Origin: Tenodera sinensis
Lineage: Eukaryota > Arthropoda > Insecta > Mantodea > Mantidae
DNA: 64,000 bases
Assembly: GCA_030765045.1 (NCBI GenBank)
Contig: CM060966.1
Location: 64,708,921-64,772,920 of the forward strand
Direction: 5' to 3'
The notes under the pieces were generated by a model, which was not told where the DNA came from, made no database searches, and worked only from the letters and a program-made list of their open reading frames with translations. The position numbers and the translations under genes were made by a program. Shown piece by piece: positions 21,014-34,199 of this stretch; position 1 is the first letter of the stretch, and each line of letters starts with the position of its first letter.

Positions 21014-22731
21014 ATGGCAGCAGCGGCACCACATGTTGCCGGGCCAAGCGCTAGCGGCAGACTGGCCGAGAGCGGCGCGCCAGCGCCTATATTTATAGAC
21101 TCCACCACCACAGCCGCAGCAGCACAGATCCAGCCCTCCCCACCCACATTGGCGGACGAGATGGAACACGAAGAACACATACTGGAGGAAGAGCAATAGG
21201 CAAGATCCCTTGCAAAACTAAAAAAGGAAGTGGAAGAGATTCAAAAAGAAATAACCTACTATATCGGCATACTATTAAATCTAGACGCAGACTCCATGAA
21301 CTTCGGCAAATTCTCTCAGGACCTCGCATACTGCTACAAAGACTACGCCATAAAGAAGCGGGAACTTGTGAAACAGAGCGAGGGGTGGAAGATAGCGGCG
21401 CCCAAGAAGAAACGGACAAGAGACAGTGGAAGCGACTCCGATGGCGAACGCCCACACCAGTCTTCAAAGAATAAAAGGCAACCACGACAATCTACACCGC
21501 CCCACCCCCTCGCTCCACACAACTCGTTCACACCACTGGAGGTAGCAGAACGCGAGGAGTCGGACTTCCCAGCACTTCCTGCACCCACACAGAATCCCGT
21601 CACACAATTCCACAAACCAAAAATCCCACCACACCAGAAGACCCCAACAAAAACCCGCCCCTCTCCCCACCCCTCTAAGCCAGTCCCCTCCACCTCAACA
21701 GCCACACCTACAGCCCCGACAACTGAAGAAAACCAAAACCGCCAAGGATCGTCATACCCGACACAAAACAGGCAGTGAAGGTGCTACAACTATTGAGAAA
21801 CAATGGCTCATACAGAATGCAAACAACGAGGGATTGCCTGAAGCTCTTCCTTCAGAGGAAACAAGACTCCGTCCCCACAATGCAGCTCCTGACGAACGCC
21901 GGTGTTGAATGCTACAGCTTTACGCCCAGAAGCGACCAGCCCCTGCGTTATGTCATCAAACGCCTGCCTGCAGACCTGCAGGTAGATTACATAAAGGAGG
22001 ACCTGGAGCAGAAGGGTTACACCGACGTTCAGGTACGGCAGATGGTGTCCCGCGGCAGGCCTCTTCCAAATTATCAGGTAAGTCTTGATAGAACTACCGG
22101 AAATCAGAAACTTATACAGGAAAGAGAAGTGTGCCACATGATGGTCACCGTGGAGGTCTTAAAAACCTTCCAAAACATAACACAATGCTTCAACTGTCAA
22201 CAACTAGGCCATACTTTCAAAATGTGTCACATGACCTCCCGGTGTGTCCTTTGCGGTGACCTCCACCGCCTAGCTGACTGCCCTAAAAGGGCCAAGGAGG
22301 ACGCTGTACCCCACTGTGCGAACTGTGGGGAGGCGCATCCTGCCAGCTACAGGGGGTGCGAGACATTTAAAATGGAACGTCATCGCCGTCAACTGGCCGC
22401 CGCAGCCAGGAACTCTCCTGGTACTCAACCAGGGCCACGCCCCATCCTCAACCCGGCCCTGGTCAAAAAAGGCACCTCTTTTGCAGGAGCCGCCGGAGGG
22501 ATAAATGCACCTGAGCAACCACCGAATGGTCCCCCTCCACAACCCCAGCCCTCAGAGGCACCCACCAGTGACCTGGGAGGTTTGAAAGAAATTTTCAGCC
22601 TCTTCAAGGATTTAAACCTCCCAGTACTATTACCAAAGTTGCGGCCCATAATCGCAAGATTAAAAAGCTGCAACAATACCATGGAGAAGCTGGAAGCCAT
22701 CATATGCTTGGTAACCACGCTCTTCGAGTAA
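21014..22731 (+). pseudogene. C2 ORF1: Gag-like RNA-binding protein
   Basis: The frame starts MAAAAPHVAGPSAS. A TAG at 21197-21199 interrupts EEEQ-ARSLAKLKKEVEEIQKE (a coiled-coil-like stretch). A frameshift near 21740-21770 moves into PPRIVIPDTKQAVKVLQLL. The second half has an RNA-recognition-like region with LRYVIKRLPADLQVDYIKEDL (the PRE_C2HC domain seen in insect Jockey ORF1) and then three zinc knuckles: CFNCQQLGHTFKMC, CVLCGDLHRLADC and CANCGEAHPASYRGC. The stop at 22729-22731 abuts the ORF2 ATG (TAAATGG). Such proteins bind element RNA and help reverse transcription. One stop and one shift separate it from a full reading frame. Confidence 0.88.
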
Positions 22732-25398
22732 ATGGCAACTTCAAGGTGAGGCATAACTTTAACTCGCGCACTCCTGTGGAATGCAGATGGCATCCACAGG
22801 AAGCAACACGAATTTGAAAACTACCTGCGGCGTAACAAAATTGATGTCGCGTTCATTTGCGAAACAAAATTACAGCAAGAGAACACTTTTAAGCTCCAGG
22901 GGTATCAAATCCTTCGGAACGACAGAATTGGCAGACAGGGGGGAGGGACTGCTATTTTGCTCAGAAACACTGTTGCTCATGCTTCTGTTACGCTACCTGC
23001 AATGGCAGCGTTAGAGTGCACAGCACTTAAAACACGTGTAAATAATCAAACGGTGATGCTGGTAGCGCTTTATCGGCCCCCCAACTCCTTAGATTTCATA
23101 CGTGACCTCGAACAAATCCTCGCTTTAGAGGAGCACGTTATAATTGCAGGAGATTTCAACGCTCGGCACCCCTGGTGGTATTCACGCCGGGCAAACGCGG
23201 CTGGAAATCTCCTGGTTGAACTTATAACAGATAATGACGACTTAGAGGTACACCTTCCCCCAGATCCTACATTTTGGCACAGATCGGGGCACTTTGACCC
23301 CGAAATTTTGAACTTCGTACTAACAAAAAATGCGACACCTTTAATTAACTTTACAGTGTATCACAGCCTGGACTCTGACCACCTTCCCGTGCATTTCGAT
23401 ATACAGGGTGGCATTCCAGCCGGTGCCTCTGGGCCTCGAAGGAGGGCTGAGACCGACTGGAATAAGTTCAGCACGGAAATGCACAGGATGGCGCAACCCA
23501 GGCTGTCATACTATAGCGAGGCAGACATAGATGTCGCCATCGAAAACTTCACTGCCTCGCTACACACGGCCAAGAGAAGCGCTACCACTTACACCACAAG
23601 ACCACCCGGTTTTTGCACGTACCCCGAGGTAGAGCAACTCATTGCGCGGAGACGACGTTTGACAAGACTGTCGCGGAACACCCGTCAGCCTGAATATAAA
23701 GTGCTAGCAAAATGGCTACGCAACATCATTCAGCATCAAATTAAAATCAACAAAACTGAACAGTGGGAAAACAAAATGCTGAGCACCACCCATTTGGACT
23801 CTTCCTTGTGGAAATTATTAAAGGCATTTAAAGTCTCCACGAACGTCAACTCCGCAACTGAGGCGCTGCACACTCATGGCGGCCTGCACTTCTCCAAAGA
23901 GGAGAAAGCCGAGGTCTTCGCTGACTGTCTTAAAGATAGATTCAGCGAAAACCCAGTTACCAACCGCGATATAGAACGGGAGGTACAGACATGGGTACAA
24001 ACCTGGGTGGCGCAGAAGCAAGAGCAACAACTACCCATCATAACACCGCAGGAAGTTTACAAGCTCATTAGGAAATTACCTAATGGGAAAGCTGCCGGCC
24101 CAGACAAAGTGACTAATGAGGAACTTAAGCATCTCCCGAGAAAAGCCCTGGTGCAACTGACTAAAATATTTAACGCCTGTCTGCAGCAAGGCTATTTCCC
24201 CTTTACCTTTACCTTGCTCCCAAAGCAAGGGAAAAGCACCAGGCAACCGCAAAACTACCGCCCCAATAGTCTTTTGTCTACTATTGGTAAATTGCTCGAA
24301 AAACTTATACTTTTTCGACTTCAAAAACAAGTTTCGGAATCTCATGAACTCTCAAATTCACAGTTTGGTTTTCGGAAAGGACATTCTACTGATTTACAGC
24401 TTCTCAGACTAACTGATGACGTAACAGAGCAATTTAACAATGGGGCTTCAACGTTGGCGCTATTTCTGGACGTAGAAGCCGCATTCAACCGGTGCTGGCA
24501 CAATGGCCTTATTTACAAACTACACCACAATTTCCCGGCTCTTCAAAATTATCTATATTTGCTGCACAATTTTTTAGAAAAACGGAAATTTTACGTCCAA
24601 GTGGGCCGCTCCTCCTCACGGGAGAGAGTGATGCGGGCTGGCGTCCCACAAGGGGCAATCATATCACCCTTTTTGTACATATTATTCACCAACGATTTCC
24701 CAGTGGTCGCCAGATGTAAGGTCGCCATGTACGCCGACGACACTGCAATATACAACCACCATAGAAATCCCCGTTTCGGCCTTGCAGAAATGCAACGTTA
24801 TGTTAACAACTTCCTTTCATGGCAACATGACTGGAAAATCAAAACTAATCCCAACAAATGCCAGCTGATTCATTTCTCTAAGCGGCATCACACTTTGGCA
24901 ATGGACCTAACGGTGGGTGGTCAGGTATTGCATTGCCGTCGGCAAGTTAAATACTTAGGGGTTACCTTGGACCGCACAATGTGCTGGTCCACCCACATAA
25001 AAAATAGCGCTAACAAAGGCAGACAGCGGCTAAAGTTATGCGCCCCCATCTTCCGCAGCAAACAGCTGCAATTGAAGTCCAAACTCGTCCTGTATAAAGC
25101 TTTCATCCTTTCGGTGGTTCTATACGCGTGTGTGGCCTGGGCAAACGCCTCAAAAACCGCCCTGAAGACTATCCAAACCCTCCAAAACCTCTCCCTCCGG
25201 AAAATCCTCTCTGCTCCCATCCTAACCACTAACCGAACCCTTCACCAAGAAACCCAGATCCCTTCCATTTCCGAGGCCATAACAAAAAGAGCCATTGTTG
25301 CGTGGGTGCGCATCAGGAATCACCAAAATGACGTGATTGCCAATATTGGCAAGGGCGAGCCAAAGCATCGTAAGCATGCTAGAATTAAAATGTTCTAA
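22732..25398 (+). pseudogene. C2 ORF2: endonuclease and reverse transcriptase, nearly intact
   Basis: The ATG at 22732 is followed by one nonsense codon, TGA at 22747-22749, where C1 has GGA. The frame is then open for 882 codons to 25398. The endonuclease has WNADGI, ICETKL, GRQGGGTAI, ALYRPPNS, IAGDFNARHPWWYS and SLDSDHLPV. The RT has NYRPNSLLSTIGKLLEK, SQFGFRKGHST, LDVEAAFNRCWH (the Asp of the AFD motif is Asn here), AGVPQGAIISPFLYILFTND and MYADDTAIY. Relative to C1 about five codons are missing after CLQQGYFP. The Asn change and deletion probably inactivate it even without the stop. C-terminus RKHARIKMF. Confidence 0.9.
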
Positions 25399-25580
25399 AC
25401 ATTGCATGGCTCGCCGACTGATGCGCACCCATACAAACCAGGCCCTAGGCCACACACTCCGGAAGAGGTCTGTGCCTCGGAAACGCCACAGGAGCTGCAA
25501 CCTGGTCCGCACAGGGAAACTGCGGAAAAACTGTACATAGTGAAGTGTATATAGTGCAGTGTGTGTAAATATGTATATAC

Positions 25581-25616
<36 letters not shown>

Positions 25617-25926
25617 GATGGGACATATGTGTGGTATGCCCAGGAGTGAGTGCGTGTATGTATCCGTGTATATAAATTTAAAAAAACTATCAAAAACGGA
25701 CAAACAAAAAAAAAAAAGAAAAACTGAGAATACGCCCAAAAACTGTTCTCGGTGGGCTAAAGCTGCTCAATGTATGGGTTTTTCAAGAGATAAAAGCTAA
25801 CATGAATTCACATGTAAATATTGTAAAAATTATAATTAATGTTAATTTTAGCCTGTAAGCCGGGCCCTTCTGTACCGGCACCAGGCAAATGTTTTCTTTA
25901 ATAAAATAAGTCTAAGTTTAAGTCAG
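25399..25926 (+). other. C2 3' UTR with GT repeat and hexamer-type tail
   Basis: Non-coding. A (GT)n run lies at 25582-25611. The conserved 3' block includes gcctgtaagccgggccc and taccggcaccaggc. The element ends in taagtctaagtttaagtc rather than poly(A). It is joined directly to the A2 5' UTR through agaacattccg. Confidence 0.75.
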
Positions 25927-26323
25927 AACATTCCGGCGGAGAACTTCGAGACAGCAACATCAGCGAAGGGAGAACTTCTAGTATCGTCGCAGCAAAGAAG
26001 CTGCCGCCGTTGGATTACGGTTCGAGCATTGCCGTGGAGTAATCCAAAGGTCAGCTAAAGCGCTTGCGCTAAGGCACAAACAACAGTTTAGACGAGTAGG
26101 GGAGTAAGGCTATAGCGAGCAATCTCTTAGATTAGCTTAAGCGCCTCATAGAGGTCCGGCCCTCTTCTCCCCGTGCTTCTTAGCGCTCACTAGCTGCTCT
26201 TTCTTTCTACTCTTCTCTTTTCTTCTATTTCTATTTAGTTTTAAGGTCCCACTAAGTCCTTACTCAATTAAATACTTTATCTCTTTTATTTCACACTCTT
26301 TGCTAATCTATCTACTTTACGCG

Positions 26324-27834
26324 ATGGCAGGAAACTCCAAGGCGTCCACTTCCAACTCCACGGAGACGACCAGGGCGCTGAGAAGCAAACTGGTCAAATC
26401 CGGTCCCAACAAAAAACATTTAACCCCCACTCCTAAAACACCACCCAACAACTCTCCGCAACCTGAGGAACCTACTCCCACCCGTCCGGCCTCTCCAAAG
26501 CCCAGCACCTCGAGCGATCCTGAGGAGATAGTTTCAGTCACTCACATTCACACGGAGAATGCCAGCTCCACCGAAATCCCCGAGAACCCACTCACAGTAA
26601 AGAGGGCAGACCTGGCACCACTGTACATCCACAAGAGCCAGGCAAGTATTTTACGCTCCCTTTCCCAAGACTTTAATAAGTCGCATACAGTCACATTTGA
26701 CTATTTCTTCTCAATTGCCCGGAACTCCGGTGACATCACTTTAAATGTGTCCTGCTTGAGGGACTACCAAACTTGGCAAGGTTACCTCAAGTCAAAAGGC
26801 GTACCCCACTACCTAGTCCCCCACCCCCAAGAGAGATCCGTAAGGTATGTCATTAAGGGGTTGTACGCCGAAGTCACCAGTGAGGAGTTATTAGAAGACC
26901 TGGCACAGATTGGAATACCGGCGCTCAGAGCCGTACGGATGCGTAAACGCAACTGGCGTCGCACCCCGCTGCCCATGTACCTCATAGAGGTGGCAGCTTC
27001 CCCTGATCTAGAAAATAAACTAATGGCGCTCAAATTTCTGGCACACTTTAAGGTTAGGGTAGAAGCGTACAAAAGCACTCCTGAACCGAAGAAGTGTTCC
27101 AGATGCCAGCAGCTATGGCACACACTGCGGGATTGTAGGGCCCCACACTTCGTAAGCGCCAAATGCTCAGGCCCCCAACCCTCAGGTACGTGCGCCGTTC
27201 CCCCCTTGGAACGGCATTGTATACTCTGCGGCCAAATAGGCCACGGAGCCACTTGGCGCGGTTGCTCCGTCTACCAGGCAGAGTGCACGAAGGCCTCAAA
27301 ACCCCCCCCCCCCGCGCGCAGCCTCAAAGACCCGCCCCAAAGACATAGCTTCACTGAGGCTGCCGCAAGTGCATCAATGCACCACACAGGGTGGCTCACG
27401 GTAGGAAGAGAAGGTAAAGTCCGGCCGGCCCTTATAGCAAAGCCCTCTGTGGCTGAGGCTCCCCGGCTAGTCACCAAGGAGAGCGCAGCTAGGTATGAGC
27501 GACCCCCTCACACCCTCCCAAAACCCACACACACACACGTACACACACACCCACACAAGTAGCAGGAGGGCCTCACCCTCCCGCACCTAAGTCGCTCACC
27601 ACCACAAGACAGGCCCCCAGACCACTTAGAATTCACCAAGTGAATAAACAGGCCGCTTCCAGACTAATGCACGCCATGAGGCTTCCCCAGAACTCTCTTC
27701 CTCTGGATGTCATAGAGGAACAGCTTAGGACGTTCAGGAGTCACTCACGTGATGGTAAGGAACTAGACTCCGTAGTTTTTGTTCACTTTCTCACCGAACT
27801 TATCCAAGCCCTAAATGCACATCGCCATGGCTGA
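26324..27834 (+). pseudogene. A2 ORF1: Gag-like RNA-binding protein
   Basis: The start MAGNSKASTSNSTETTRALRS lies in a Pro/Ser/Thr-rich N-terminus. The central region contains VRYVIKGLYAEVTSEELLEDL (PRE_C2HC-like) and then CSRCQQLWHTLRDC and CILCGQIGHGATWRGC zinc knuckles. The frame stops at 27560-27562 just after a (CA)n tract at 27528-27554. The adjacent frame continues NKQAASRLMHAMRLPQN to a stop at 27832-27834, giving the expected helical C-terminus, so slippage in the CA tract probably broke the frame. The end overlaps the ORF2 ATG at 27815. Confidence 0.82.
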
Positions 27835-30580
27835 AACGGACCAAATTAACTTAGTTTTCTGGAACTGCCGAGGAGTGCGCAGAAAGAAGAAAGATCTAGC
27901 GGACTTTCTGCAAACGCACTCAATCCAGATTGCCCTTTTAAATGAAACCCATTTAGGTGAACCCGATAGATTTACGCTCCCAGGTTACACAATTTACAGG
28001 ACTAACCGTAACCGCCGGGGAGGAGGGACGGCGGTAGTCATTCAGTCCACTATTAGGCATCATCAAGTTTACGTCCCGGGGGCTTAATCGTTTAGAAGCA
28101 ACCGCGGTAAAAATGAACACGTCCTATGCTGCACTGACCGTAGCAGCTGTCTATAATCCCCCGGGGGATGTGGACACGGAGGACGTGGACAAAATAATGC
28201 GCTTAGACACTAAAGTTATAGCGGCTGGGGACTTTAACTGCAAGCACCAAATTTGGCACAGTATAAACCCGAACCCGCAAGGCTCAAAATTACTAAATTA
28301 CGTAAATAACACTCACTTTCTCCTGATGGGGCCGGAAGAACCAACACATATCCCTCACGTAAACAACCATTCTCCAGATATACTAGATATCGCAATTACC
28401 AAAAATATAAATTTCAATATTGAATGTAGCGTGCTACACGAACTAACGTCGGACCATCTCCCAGTGCTGATGGAAATCCAATTACCTCTTAGGCTCAAGC
28501 CAGAAGCACCCACCTTAAATTATAACCAGGTAAACTGGGACGACTTTAGAAATTCTGTCGAAAACCATTTACCTGACATGGAAATAAATTCGCCACAAAC
28601 ACACGACGAAGCAATTAACCAATTAGAACTCGCAATAAAACTCGCGACAACAAACTGTGTCCCACTAAGATTCAGACCAAATATCAACACTCGATATCCA
28701 ATGGATATTAAACTCTTGCACCAAAACCGCAATCGGTTACGCCGCAAGTGGCAAAGGACTAGAAATCCATTCCACCGGTAAGAGTATCTGGATGCGTTGA
28801 GCGCAGTGACGGCCCAGACTAGGGAATTCGTGGGGAACGAGTGGAACCAAGCTTTGGAAAAGCTCAATCCCCAATCCAACGCGGTCTGGAGAGTAGCAAA
28901 ATGTTTGACACGGGCAAAAACGATAATTCCTCCACTAGTAAATATAAATACTAACAGCACCGCTGAACTCCCTCAGGCCAAAGCAGAGGTCTTTGCGTCA
29001 ACACTTGAGGAAGTATTCAACCCAAATCCGCCGCTGGAACAAGCAAATGGAGAAGAAATCTTAAATATCGAACACGAAGTAAACGAAACCGACTACTCGA
29101 CCACGCACAACAAAATGCGTAAAACAAACGTTGGCGAGATAAGTTGGATAATTAGACACTTGCACAATAGAAAGGCCCCGGGACCGGACAAAATACCAAA
29201 TGTGGTACTTAAAAATCTCCCACAAGCAGCTCTTCGGCTGCTTGCAAAAAGTTTCAACTACACTCTGGACAAAGGTAGATTCCCAACACAATGGAAAGAG
29301 GCAAAGATTGTCATGCTTCCTAAGCCAAAGAAAAATCTCTCGTTACCGGCCAACTACAGGCCAATTAGCCTATTAAACACAATAGGCAAGGTACTTGAGA
29401 AAATAATCGTCAAAAGAATTAACGCCACATCGTCAAAAACAATTTACTAATTGCAGAACAGTTCGGTTTTAGATCGCAACATTCCACAACACTTCAACTA
29501 CTTCGACTAACAGAGCAAATTACCAAAGGCTATAACACCAATAAATCAACTGGCGCCATTTTCCTGGATATTGAGCGCGCTTTTGATAAAGTTTGGCATG
29601 CGGGCCTACTCCATAAGCTAAAAACATATAATTTCTCCGACTCAATGATCGCGCTAATCAAAGACTATATAAGCACAAGACACTTCCGGGTGGTAGTGGA
29701 GGACTGCTCCTCCACTCGAAGGCCCATTAGGGCAGGAGTCCCTCAAGGAAGTTTAATAGGGCCGACGCTTTTTAATCTATATATTAACGATATGCCAGAA
29801 TTCATGCGTACTGATAAATACATATATGCGGACGATACAGCCTTAGTAACGCAATCAACGCAACCTCGGATCATCCACCTGCGCTTGCAGAACGCTCTAA
29901 ATGACCTGGAGCCGTGGTCTGCAAAGTGGAGAATCAAAGTAAACACCACTAAGTGCCAATCAATCATATTCACTAAACGAATACAGCACAGGCTACCCAG
30001 GCATTCACAACCGCCTCTGGTATACAGAGGCGAGCAAAGTGAATGGAATGACCAAGTCACCTACTTAGGTGTTACTATGGACCAAGGTCTGACCTGGAAA
30101 AAGCATATAGACACCATTAGGGCAAAGGCAAACGGCCAATTAAATAAACTCTACCCTATGATAAATAAAAACAGCCAATTACAACTAAATATGGGCCTTA
30201 GGCTTTACAAATCTCTGATAAGGCCCATCTTAACATACGCGGCCCCCATTTGGGGCTATGCCGCCAAAACACATATTAATAAGCTGCAAACTCTACAAAA
30301 CAGAATAGTTAGAGTAATAGCTAAGCTTCCACAAGTAGCACCGGCTTATCTTATACACAACGAGCTTAAGCTACACTCCATCGAACAGTGCATCAAAGCG
30401 CAAAGTGCAAACTTATACGATAAGAAAGATAAAAATCACAACCACCTCATTCGAGAACTAGGTGTGTATAACCTCGAACATGATACGCACAAAAGACCTC
30501 TCTCGCTGTTCGATAGAACAATTGACCTGAAGGAACCAGAAATAAATATCCAAGAATACTTAGACGCGTTAGTAAGATAA
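27815..30580 (+). pseudogene. A2 ORF2: endonuclease and reverse transcriptase (broken)
   Basis: The start is MHIAMAETDQINLVFWNCRG. Endonuclease motifs: WNCRGVRRKKKDL, LNETHLG, RRGGGTAVVI, then a frameshift at the G-run near 28080, VYNPPGD, AAGDFNCKHQIW, DILDIAI and LTSDHLPV. A TAA at 28779-28781 interrupts the linker. RT motifs: NYRPISLLNTIGKVLEK, a one-base frameshift near 29430, EQFGFRSQHST, LDIERAFDKVWH, AGVPQGSLIGPTLFNLYIND, IYADDTALV and YLGVTMD. The end NIQEYLDALVR matches A1. Two frameshifts and one stop in about 920 codons indicate a moderately young dead copy. Confidence 0.88.
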
Positions 30581-31526
30581 AACATCCAGAAATACACAGC
30601 CATGACATGTCCATTCCTTTCCTTCTGCCAGTGGCACTTGAAAGTCCTTGCTCATTGTAGTCAAGGCTGATCTCACTGAGAGGGTGCAGTCTAAGTGCAC
30701 CTGCACTCTGATTGGGCAGGCGGCTTAGGCGAAACCCGACACTGACCAACAGCAATCACCACGGACTTACTCTAATGGCATCTCCCGCCTCTACTTGTAA
30801 ATAGTAAATTAATTCAATGACCCTGCTCCTTATTACAGGAAAGCACAAGCCACAAAAAAACAAAAAAAATTTCTCTTAGACAAGTAACCACTGACTTTGT
30901 TCCTAATTTCAGGAACGCATTAACACATCAAATGCATGAAGTGACGTCAGACCTCATGTGGCCTGCGTAAACCAACAAATCCTCTTCACAGATAAATAAC
31001 CACTGACTTTGTTCCTAATTTCAGGAATGCAAAATCGCTTCAACTGCATGATTAAAATAAAATTTCTACAAAATATCTAGCTCATTAATAACCATTGACT
31101 TTGTTCCTACTGCAGGAATGTACAACACTACTACTACATAGACTGACGTCAGAACTCACGGGGCCTGATTAAATCAGAATTTTCACCCTAAATTCTCTTT
31201 ATTTCAGAACCACTGCAAGACGTCTCCGTCCGGAGACATCTCTAACCTAATACTCCCTCACTTAATTCCCAAGCGCGTGTCCAGGGCCTCGGCAATGTTC
31301 ACGTACTGGCGATCTCTCTCCTGGCTTAGGCCCTTGTGGCCGGCCAACAAACCCACACCCTCAATCCACAGGTGCATTAGCAGTACTGTCGGATTTCCAC
31401 TCCTGAATTCACCGGTGGAGGTTTTTTAGTGGAGTAGTACCTGCGGGTGAAGCCCACAGTCCCCCTCTGTGCCTCCCAGCGCATGGGGCTCCGTAAATGG
31501 ATTTTTCCTCCACTTGAAAAAAAAAA
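30581..31526 (+). other. A2 3' UTR with three internal repeats and A-tail
   Basis: Non-coding. Three copies of a ~30-bp unit (ccactgactttgttcct followed by a caggaa end) lie at about 30888-30916, 30999-31026 and 31091-31118. A partial fourth may lie near 30823. The last ~200 bases are strongly similar to the A1 3' end. It ends in ten A. Confidence 0.75.
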
Positions 31527-32780
<1,254 letters not shown>

Positions 32781-32794
32781 AAAGATTTGAGTGG

Positions 32795-32938
32795 TCATCG
32801 GGCCGACCTGGCCGCAGTATTTCTTCGAGTTCTCATTGGGCCGAGCTGGCCGCAGTATTTCTTCGAGTTCTCATCGGGCCGAGCTGACCGCAGTATTTCT
32901 TCGAGTTCTCATCGGGCCGAGCTGGCCACAGTAACTCT
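32795..32938. repeat. 38-bp minisatellite, about 3.8 copies
   Basis: Units at 32795-32832, 32833-32870, 32871-32908 and a partial at 32909-32938 share tcatcgggccgagctggccg followed by cagtatttcttcgagttc. They differ at a few positions. The period is not a multiple of three. It sits immediately beyond the end of the Jockey series, within a GC-richer stretch. Confidence 0.93.
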
Positions 32939-33084
32939 GTTCGACAACATCAGTTTGTAGGAAATATTCGCCGAGTAACTCCAGTTCTAAATAGCTGTAA
33001 TTACGGAGCAGAGGTGCTCACTGTCAGAGTTATTTTCCGCAACATTTACCGTCAGACATATTAGGCTCATAGTTCATCATTTGC

Positions 33085-33363
33085 TTGTTGAGAGGCAATG
33101 GCCTCATGCAGTCATCAGTTTCCGGCGTAGTAGCTGCCCCGGTTCATCGTCGCCACATCGAGAAGCGTGCTATTCCAAGCACGCGCTTTGTCCCCGGAGT
33201 ACTCAGCAAGGAACTACATGACGGCCCCCATCGAAACCATCTATTTGCTCCGCTTCTAGAATTTACCGGACCGCCCGTGGAGAAAAGCTTTGTAAGGCAT
33301 TTACGGCGCCGAAGTTTAAGGAAAGGATTCCATTTCCCTAGCACACCACGGACATTTGGGTGA
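33085..33363 (+). CDS. Unassigned 92-aa ORF
   Basis: The ORF lies in a GC-richer island just right of the minisatellite, before the sequence turns A/T-rich. The product is basic (for example HRRHIEKRA and VRHLRRRSLRKGF). I recognise no domain. The 3' end reads tttgggtgagg, which resembles a splice donor, so it might be an exon; chance is equally likely. No other copy is in the window. Confidence 0.2.
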   Translation: MLRGNGLMQSSVSGVVAAPVHRRHIEKRAIPSTRFVPGVLSKELHDGPHRNHLFAPLLEFTGPPVEKSFVRHLRRRSLRKGFHFPSTPRTFG

Positions 33364-34199
33364 GGATATTCAACTATGTTTTTCATTTTATGTATGTAAA
33401 TGTTTATTCTGGTTTTAGGGACATTTCAGGTTAGGGTCAATGTGATATTTGATCATGTTTGGTGTAAGAGCCTGAAAGGCCCAAGTGAACCTTTTCTACG
33501 AAAGACTTATATCCAAAGACGAAAGGGTCAAAGTGGGTTAGCTTTGCTTACACCAATGTGGTTTGGTGAGCTATCTCCACTGCCCGCACTATAGTCTAAT
33601 GGAATAGGTCATTTTTTAAGGAGTTTTGTAATTTTTTGCCCAAGTTTTCATATTGTTCTTTAATTCTTTTATACATTCCTATTTTGCTCATACTTCACAT
33701 CACATTATTATAAAATATATATCAAGTCAATGTTTCTTAATTAGTTGGATTTTTTTAGTTAACTTGTAATTCATTATAAATTATAAATTATAATTATAAA
33801 TTATATATATTCCGCTAAGCCATGTTAAGTGGGGTAAAGGACAATTATGTGTTGCATGGCCTAGCATGTGAATACTGATAAAGTGACAGCAAATGATAGC
33901 AGTTAAGCAAGAAAGGTAGGAAAGTGTAACACCTGGTTTTCTACTTTAAGAAATTCTTGTTCATATGTCTCAACAAAGTTACTACTTTTTCGTGATCACC
34001 AAGCAAGCATTTTCACCTTCTCTGATGAATATTTTAAATGCAAGAGTTTCTATCGGGACTGAGGGGTTGAGAAAGTTGTCTGAGGTAATCAGGATGGGGT
34101 AAAGAAAGAACTTGGAATCACGTAACTGTCTGTAAGCTGCTGGCTGAGAAAACTAAATTGAGCAAGTCCATTACAGGATATCGGGCGTATATTTAATTT
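33364..34199. other. A/T-rich interval without recognised features
   Basis: No coding signal or known repeat end is recognised. A cluster of ttataaatta-type repeats is at 33773-33812. The right part (34020-34199) may include decayed coding sequence downstream of the THAP frame, but I cannot assign it. Confidence 0.3.

Larger units (their letters stand above)
20488..25926 (+). mobile_element. Full-length Jockey-clade retrotransposon C2
   Basis: The structure is complete: a 5' UTR with internal repeats (20488-21013), ORF1 with zinc knuckles, ORF2 with endonuclease and RT, and a 3' UTR with GT repeats and a taagtc-type tail. It begins at the cattccg motif that also starts A2. The 5' neighbour is the 87-nt 3'-end tag and the 3' neighbour is A2, with no spacer. 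Only a few lesions interrupt the ORFs, so this is the best-preserved C copy in the window. Confidence 0.9.
25929..31526 (+). mobile_element. Full-length Jockey-clade retrotransposon A2
   Basis: It runs from the cattccg motif at the C2 junction through a ~395-bp 5' UTR, ORF1 (26324-27834), ORF2 (27815-30580) and a ~940-bp 3' UTR to a ten-base A-run at 31517-31526. It is the full-length relative of A1. The junctions are tight on both sides: the C2 tail on the left and a B-type fragment on the right. Confidence 0.9.

Noticed and set aside
25395..25739. Frames rich in Thr-His or Val-Cys near 25.4-25.7 kb and 39.5-39.8 kb
   Set aside because: They arise from the GT/CA microsatellite in C-element 3' UTRs.
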